Shown here one piece after another: positions 60,901-64,000 of a DNA stretch of 64,000 bases; position 1 is the first letter of the stretch; each line of letters begins with the position of its first letter. The translations under genes and the position numbers were made by a program. The DNA is from Cucumis sativus (Eukaryota > Streptophyta > Magnoliopsida > Cucurbitales > Cucurbitaceae), in the NCBI RefSeq assembly GCF_000004075.3, contig NC_026655.2, forward strand, positions 23,111,489 to 23,175,488. Direction: 5' to 3'. The notes beneath the pieces are model-generated. The model was not told the origin of the DNA. It saw only the letters and a program-made list of their open reading frames with translations, and made no database searches.

Positions 60901-63900
60901 TGTGCTGTGTTAGATCATCCCTTTCTGCTCGTCACTATGCTTTGGAATGTTAGGGCACAGATACAGATGCTACACAAAGTAAAATCAAAACATGAAAAAG
61001 ATGAAAACTCATTGGAGGCCTCAACACTTTGATTTAGGAAGATGTGCAAACACCACTTGATGCCAAAAGATATATCCACCCTTTCTTTGTTGCATGAAAA
61101 GCCCTTAATTTCCCTATGGATGATATACACATGCCATATACATGTTTAATTTAGTTTGGTGCCTAAATACACTGACATATATGGTATATATTTTCACAGT
61201 TAAGAATTAAGAAAAGAAACTACAACTAAATGTATATAATCATAAATAGTAGTTTCTTTCAATGTGTTGAAAAAATCATTCAGAAAGCAAAACCTGCTGA
61301 TTACGTTCGTGAATCATTCTCTCTTCAAGCAAGCGTTGCTGAAATTCAGCTTCAATTAACGGTGCTGCCTCTTCTCTTTTAGCTCTTTCTAAATAATCCA
61401 TAGTTTTGGCGAGCTTTTGTAATTTCTTCTCCATTTCCTGCCTCTCCCTTAATTGTTCAGTAAGGGCTAACTGCATTAAAGTTTGTTTCGACAACTTTTC
61501 CTGGAGATATATATCCATTGTTATCAATAGACCCAACATCATTCCGAAATAAGAAAAGGAATTAACAAACAGAACCCACAGAGTCAAGAACTGGTTTCCT
61601 GCTTCCCTTCTTTTTGCCAACCCGCTTTTCAGCTTCCTGAAGTAGCGCCTGTGCTTCTTCAAGTTCTCGCTCTTCTATTTCCCTACGAAGCCGTTGATTT
61701 TTCCTTTGTTCGTATTCTGCAGCAAGTCGCTTCTGCTCGGCTTCTTCAGTTATCTTCAGTAATTTTAACCTTTTTGACTCCTCCTCACGTTCCTAAATAC
61801 AGTTACACCACATTTTATTCATACATACATCAACAGAAAAATGAAAATGGCTATTCACAGTTTGATGAGGCTACCATTTCCAAAAGCTGTCGTTCCAGCT
61901 CTTCCTTCCTTTTCTCAATTATTGATTTCCGAGCAAGCAACCTCTTGTGCTCTTTATCAACAATATCTGCCAAGTCCGGCAGTATATCACTTGTTTTTGA
62001 GGCTTTCCCAACTGGAGGGTAGATCATAGCTCTTGCCTTGTTTAAGGATTCAGCAAGAACGGTCAGGTGGTCTCGAAGCCCATCTGATTCGATACCCTAA
62101 ATTGATACATAAAAGAACAATTATGCTCTTTTTATTGTATCTCCACTCTATAAATATTATATATATATATATATAAAGAAAATGTGTTTATAAACATCAA
62201 TCAAAATATATAAATGAAACTGAGAAAAGACTACAATTTCCCTAAATCTTAATATACAGAAAAAGATAAAGTCATTCCCTTAAATTCAATATCAATACGT
62301 TGAATAAGATCTAAAGACATGTTGAAGATCAAAAAGGGCAGAGACAGAGTCATAAGGGTTTAATAATAACTTAAACAGCAGACAGAAATAAGATTGGACA
62401 CATTAACATCAAGGGAAAAGCAACTATCTAGCATGGCTCAAATCTCAGTGATCTTGTCCCTTAGTGCAAAAGAAGAAGAAAGGAAAAAGAAGAAAAAAAG
62501 GAAAAAAAAATCAATACCAAATTGCCAAATAACACAATGTTCCTTGAATGATCAACTTTCATGGCAACGAAATTTTGTTTAACTGCATCAACTGATATTT
62601 TTTCCACGGCAGAAAAATCAAAATATGGGATCATCTGCGATAGACTCTCAATTTTCATAGTCTGATACACCTTGGAAACCTGGAATAACATAGTAAAAAA
62701 AAAGTTCAATGCATCAAAACAAAATTTTCAACCAATGTTTTTTCTTTATATATGAGCAATATTATTGCAACGTTCACGATATATAAAAGTGAAGTACCTG
62801 CTGAAGCAGCCTCAAGGTAGCAAGTTTTTCAAGAGCCGGAACATACTGGGACAATTGCACTTCGGGGACAGATGAAGCTGATGAAAGCTTACCTCCAAGC
62901 TTCGATATTTTGTTAAGCAAGGGTTGCAATTTTGTTGCAAGATCAAGAGGGAAGAATTCATGCTCCAAAAGATGATAGAGATCTTTAACTTCCTGAATTG
63001 TGCAGCTAAGGACTCCTTTTGACACCTAAAGAAAAGCAGAAATCTACTAAGCAAACAGCACTAGAATTATGAGTACACACTAAAAGCTGTGATACGTATT
63101 TGCATGGAATTTTCACTGTAAACAAAAAAACATAGTCCTTTGTATAAAAGAGATGAGGTAGAAGATTGCGCATCAGCCCTAATGAAAAAAAAATTAAGAG
63201 CAGTTCATAATTGGTAAACATAAAGCTTCTAATAGAAAACATGGTGTTTTCTTATTACCTTTTTATTTTATAAAACAATTTCATTGATGAATGAAATATC
63301 TAAAGAGTTACAAAAGTAGCTAATGACAAGAATACAAAAGATTCCTCCAAAAAGAAACAATGAAATTTAAGCTGTAACTTTAGAACGGTTGCATTTTTTT
63401 ACACCAATGAAGAGCATTGGCTAAAGATGAATCAATAACTTCAATGGTATTCTTTCTTTTCCCCAGAAAATTCTTGTGTGATAGGAAGCATGATGTTAAT
63501 TTCAGAAGGAATTGAAATTTACTATCTACCCTTATTACTTCAAATGAATGTGAACAAATTGAAGTATAATTTCAGTGGGTAAGAGGGAAATAGTCAACAA
63601 AATATTGAAGTAAAAGTAATCAGACATACCAGTTCAGAAAGAAGATTCGCCCTTGAAAGCTGGATGAAACATAAACAGAAAGAAAGTAAAGTAATGATCT
63701 GGTTGGGAAAAATATTAAAGAAAATCCAATTAGGCAAGTTGTTTTACCACATCTCTACTTTCAAGTTTGGAATCTAAACTGAAACCTATCAGATTAGCCA
63801 TCCTCAAATTCCGCTCTTTCTCATGTTCAAGTTCTAAATGGGAAGCACCATGCTTAGAGTCATAGGGAGACACTGCAAGCGCTGCCAAAATAACAGATGA

Positions 63901-64000
63901 AGCTATCAGCTGCAAATCCTTCTGGCTTAGATTTTTGTTGAAACTTTTCTGAATGGAGAAAAGTTTAAGCCATGCATGTGCATGATAAAGATTGTTATCC
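57941..64000 (-). CDS. TIF3A1: eIF3 subunit A, copy 3 (5' end beyond the window)
   Basis: Exons 4 to 13 are visible: 63748-64000 (cut by the window edge), 63631-63660, 62798-63025, 62518-62679, 61875-62096, 61580-61792, 61294-61500, 59698-59778, 58644-58845, 57941-58395. Each complete internal exon has the same length as in copies 1 and 2, and all are open. The tail has eleven alanines before [12 protein letters not shown] and ends SSTDR. The last acceptor is the normal TTTTGCAG. Exons 4-10 are most like copy 2, while exon 12, intron 12 and the tail are most like copy 1. Introns are free of the copia, TRIM and solo-LTR insertions found in copy 2. Role as for the other copies: scaffold of eIF3. 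Confidence 0.9.

Noticed and set aside
1..64000. CRISPR arrays, bacterial operons, phage genes, tRNA or rRNA genes
   Set aside because: Gene structure is plant nuclear throughout; no regularly spaced repeat-spacer array, no operon spacing and no tRNA cloverleaf recognised apart from the SINE-like fragment.

Overview
The window is plant nuclear DNA: AT-rich, with intron-containing genes that have GT-AG splice sites, a plastid-targeted biosynthetic enzyme, LTR and SINE-type retroelements and long AT-rich spacers. The gene set (HEN1, MS5/TDM1-like, histidinol dehydrogenase, exopolygalacturonase) points to a flowering plant, most likely a dicot. Some short dispersed repeats (GTCTATCA-type, AAACGATCGTTT-type) remind me of cucurbit genomes, but I could not test that. 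All exon coordinates come from reading splice sites, frame and homology by eye; reading-frame sums close for every complete gene.

Left part (1-16 kb, all genes on the minus strand): the 5' end of a plastid histidinol dehydrogenase gene (102-1097, running off the left edge), an MS5/TDM1/POLLENLESS3-like TPR gene (copy A, 2879-6133, 784 aa), and a complete HEN1 small-RNA methyltransferase gene (8772-15429, 948 aa). About 0.8 kb upstream of the HEN1 start lies a stray segment (16196-16450) that matches the leader exon and first-intron start of the eIF3a gene 11 kb away.

Middle (16-27 kb): AT-rich spacer and a second MS5/TDM1-like gene (copy B, 20453-23352, 683 aa, minus). Copies A and B share 3' UTR, all splice sites and a promoter with two AACGG (MSA-like) cores around the TATA box. 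A tandem ~100-bp repeat array with AAACGATCGTTT-like cores sits at 25144-25550.

Right part (27-64 kb): three copies of eIF3a, the scaffold subunit of translation initiation factor 3. Copy 1 (plus, 28362-35521) ends early at an in-frame TAA that removes the usual C-terminal tail. Copy 2 (minus, 37574-51187) is open over 13 coding exons (965 aa) although its introns have taken up a Ty1/copia element, a 417-bp TRIM-like element, a solo-LTR-like piece and a minisatellite-bearing segment. Copy 3 (minus, 57941 to beyond the right edge) is open as far as it can be read. Copies 1 and 2 converge tail to tail. An exopolygalacturonase gene (53381-55125, minus, 405 aa) lies between copies 2 and 3.

No new enzyme system or gene cluster is evident. 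The notable biology is structural: repeated duplication of two gene families, leader exchange between unrelated genes, mosaic similarity among the eIF3a copies suggesting gene conversion, and paralogous empty sites that expose the retroelement insertions.
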